Of a stretch of DNA of 64,000 bases, positions 62,301-64,000 are shown piece after piece. Origin of the DNA: Erysipelotrichaceae bacterium (lineage in GTDB: Bacteria > Bacillota_I > Bacilli_A > Acholeplasmatales > Anaeroplasmataceae); contig SVAZ01000001.1 of NCBI GenBank assembly GCA_015059145.1, positions 1 through 64,000 on the forward strand, written 5' to 3'. Under the pieces are notes generated by a model, which searched no databases, was not told the origin of the DNA, and was given only the letters and a program-made list of their open reading frames with translations. Each line of letters starts with the position of its first letter. The first letter of the stretch is position 1. The position numbers were made by a program, and so were the translations under genes.

Positions 62301-62467
62301 TAGTGGAAAAGTTTATGTTGCGTTATCTAATTTTTATGATATATTTTAAGCATGTTATAAGTAGATTACACTAAAATACTATTTTTTTTGAGTTTTATAA
62401 ATATTGTAAAGCTTTTTTAGTGTGTTTTACTTATCTTTTACTATTAATTAAGATCGTGGGTGGAATT

Positions 62468-63784
62468 ATGAATGATTATCAAGCTTTATGGAATGACACA
62501 TTAGATAAGCTTTCTAACAGTTTATCTGAAAACACATTCCAAGAAACCTTTGGTGAGGTTAAGCATGTAATGAAGGAGGAAAATGGTGTTATATATATTT
62601 TAACTCCTTCGACATATATTAAAAGTAAAATTAATAATATATATGTAAGACAGGTAAATGAAATTTTGAGTTCATTAACATCAAAAAAGCTTAAATTTAA
62701 ATTTGTTATTGAGGAAGAATTAAAAAATAAACCTTCTCAACCTGCATTTACTAAGATAACTAAGCATAATTTAAACGCTAATTATACGTTTGAATCATTT
62801 GTTATTGGTGATTCTAATAGATTAGGATATTTAACTGCTACTAGAGTTGCAGATGAACCAGGAACAATATTTAACCCACTTTATATTTTTGGAGGAGTTG
62901 GACTTGGAAAAACTCATCTAATGCAAGCTATTGGTAATTATATTTCTGAATCAGATCTTAATAATAAAATATTATACGTACAAGCTAATGAATATTTAGA
63001 GGATTATGTTAAGGCAAGTAGAGATAAAAATATGAAAGCATTTGAAGAAAAATATGAAAATCTAGATGTTTTATTAGTAGATGATATTCAAATGCTTGAA
63101 AAAGGAAAGGCTTCTCAAGAGGAATTCTTTAAATTATTTAATAATATGATTTCTAGACAAAAACAAATTGTTATAACATCAGATTGTCCAGCAACTAAAT
63201 TAAATGGTATTATGGATCGTTTAACATCAAGATTTAGTATGGGTATTACAGTAGATATTAAGCTTCCAGATTTAAATCAAAGATTAAATATTTTAAAAAG
63301 AAAATTAGCTGAAACTTCTGAAATAACAATTGATGATGATGTTTTAAATTATATTGCTGAAAATTTTACTGATAATGTAAGAGAACTTGAGGGTGCTTTA
63401 ACAAGAGTTTTATGGGTTTCTGAGGTTTATAATTCTAAGCCAACCTTACAAATGACTAAAGAGGCTTTAGAAATTTTAATAAAAGCTAAAAAGCCTACTC
63501 TAAATCAAAATTATGAGAATGCATTAAGTGTAATCGCTAATATTTATAATATTAGCGTAGTTGACCTTTTAGGTAATTCTCGTAATGCTAAATATGTTTT
63601 ACCAAGACATATTGCAATGTATATTTTAAAGAATCATTATAAGCTTACATACTCTAGAATTGGTTCAATTTTAAATGGTAGAGATCATACTACTATAATG
63701 AATGGATGTAATAAAATTGAACAAGATTTAAAGACAAACGAACAATTGAAAATGGCAATTGATTCAATATTAAAAAAAGTATAA
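62468..63784 (+). CDS. dnaA: Chromosomal replication initiator DnaA
   Basis: NPLYIFGGVGLGKTHLMQAIGN, LLVDDIQML, C-terminal GRDHTTIMNG; start refined to MNDYQALW. Confidence 0.97.
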   Translation: MNDYQALWNDTLDKLSNSLSENTFQETFGEVKHVMKEENGVIYILTPSTYIKSKINNIYVRQVNEILSSLTSKKLKFKFVIEEELKNKPSQPAFTKITKHNLNANYTFESFVIGDSNRLGYLTATRVADEPGTIFNPLYIFGGVGLGKTHLMQAIGNYISESDLNNKILYVQANEYLEDYVKASRDKNMKAFEEKYENLDVLLVDDIQMLEKGKASQEEFFKLFNNMISRQKQIVITSDCPATKLNGIMDRLTSRFSMGITVDIKLPDLNQRLNILKRKLAETSEITIDDDVLNYIAENFTDNVRELEGALTRVLWVSEVYNSKPTLQMTKEALEILIKAKKPTLNQNYENALSVIANIYNISVVDLLGNSRNAKYVLPRHIAMYILKNHYKLTYSRIGSILNGRDHTTIMNGCNKIEQDLKTNEQLKMAIDSILKKV

Positions 63785-63799
63785 AACTAAGTGGATTAT

Positions 63800-63875
63800 T
63801 TATTCCTTTTCCACATCAAATATGTTATAATAAATGTTGTAGTTAAGTCATTTTTTTGACTTATCCACAAATACA
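63800..63875. other. oriC, downstream part (dnaA-dnaN intergenic DnaA boxes)
   Basis: TTATCCACA at 63861-63869 and a near match TTTTCCACA at 63807-63815. Confidence 0.65.
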
Positions 63876-63931
63876 CATTCTTAATAATAATAACAATATA
63901 TAATTAATTAAATTTTTTATTGGAGGAATTT

Positions 63932-64000
63932 ATGAATATTACAATTAGTCGTGAGGTTCTTTTAGAAAATCTGAATATAATTTCTAGAGGATTACCTAGT
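63932..64000 (+). CDS. dnaN: DNA polymerase III beta subunit, 5' partial
   Basis: TGGAGGAATTT ATG; translation MNITISREVLLENLNIISRGLPS.. follows dnaA. Confidence 0.88.
   Translation, partial: MNITISREVLLENLNIISRGLPS

Noticed and set aside
1-64000. Mollicute genetic code 4 (UGA = Trp)
   Set aside because: Conserved proteins are full length under the standard code with UGG for Trp, and UGA serves as a stop in ATGA overlaps (14016-14018, 54105-54107).
1-64000. CRISPR arrays, tRNA/rRNA genes, transposases or prophage genes
   Set aside because: I saw no regularly spaced repeats, cloverleaf/rRNA sequence, transposase or phage structural genes when reading the window; a tRNAscan or Infernal run would be needed to exclude small RNAs fully.

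Overview
This 64 kb window is AT-rich, looks Firmicutes-type, and uses the standard genetic code. It lies next to the chromosome origin. The right end has the canonical yidC-rnpA-rpmH-oriC-dnaA-dnaN arrangement, with perfect DnaA boxes (TTATCCACA). Most of the rest is minus-strand housekeeping genes that Bacillus carries close to its origin: dnaX-ebfC-recR-bofA, rnmV-rsmA-yabG-ispE, tilS-hpt-ftsH-rqcP, mfd, tmk-holB-ricT-trmN-rsmI-metG and acpS-acpP. Two accessory blocks stand out. (1) About 11.8-14.8 kb holds a VWA (TerY-like) / PP2C phosphatase / protein kinase triad. The kinase ORF in the supplied track is N-terminally truncated: in-frame sequence upstream encodes the missing glycine-rich loop and has an ideal Shine-Dalgarno, but its only plausible initiator is AUU. 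A giant DUF4011-type SF1 helicase lies just beyond mfd. (2) About 29-53 kb holds a pectin-degradation locus of lipoproteins: a PL9-like lyase, a PL1 lyase with InlB-type repeats, a CE8 pectinesterase and a CE12 rhamnogalacturonan acetylesterase. Its members share related C-terminal modules, and GCGTTT/AAACGC operator-like palindromes sit on their promoters, suggesting one LacI/CcpA-type regulon. Two sporulation-associated genes (yabG, bofA) are also present. All family names come from reading motifs by eye; no database search was run.
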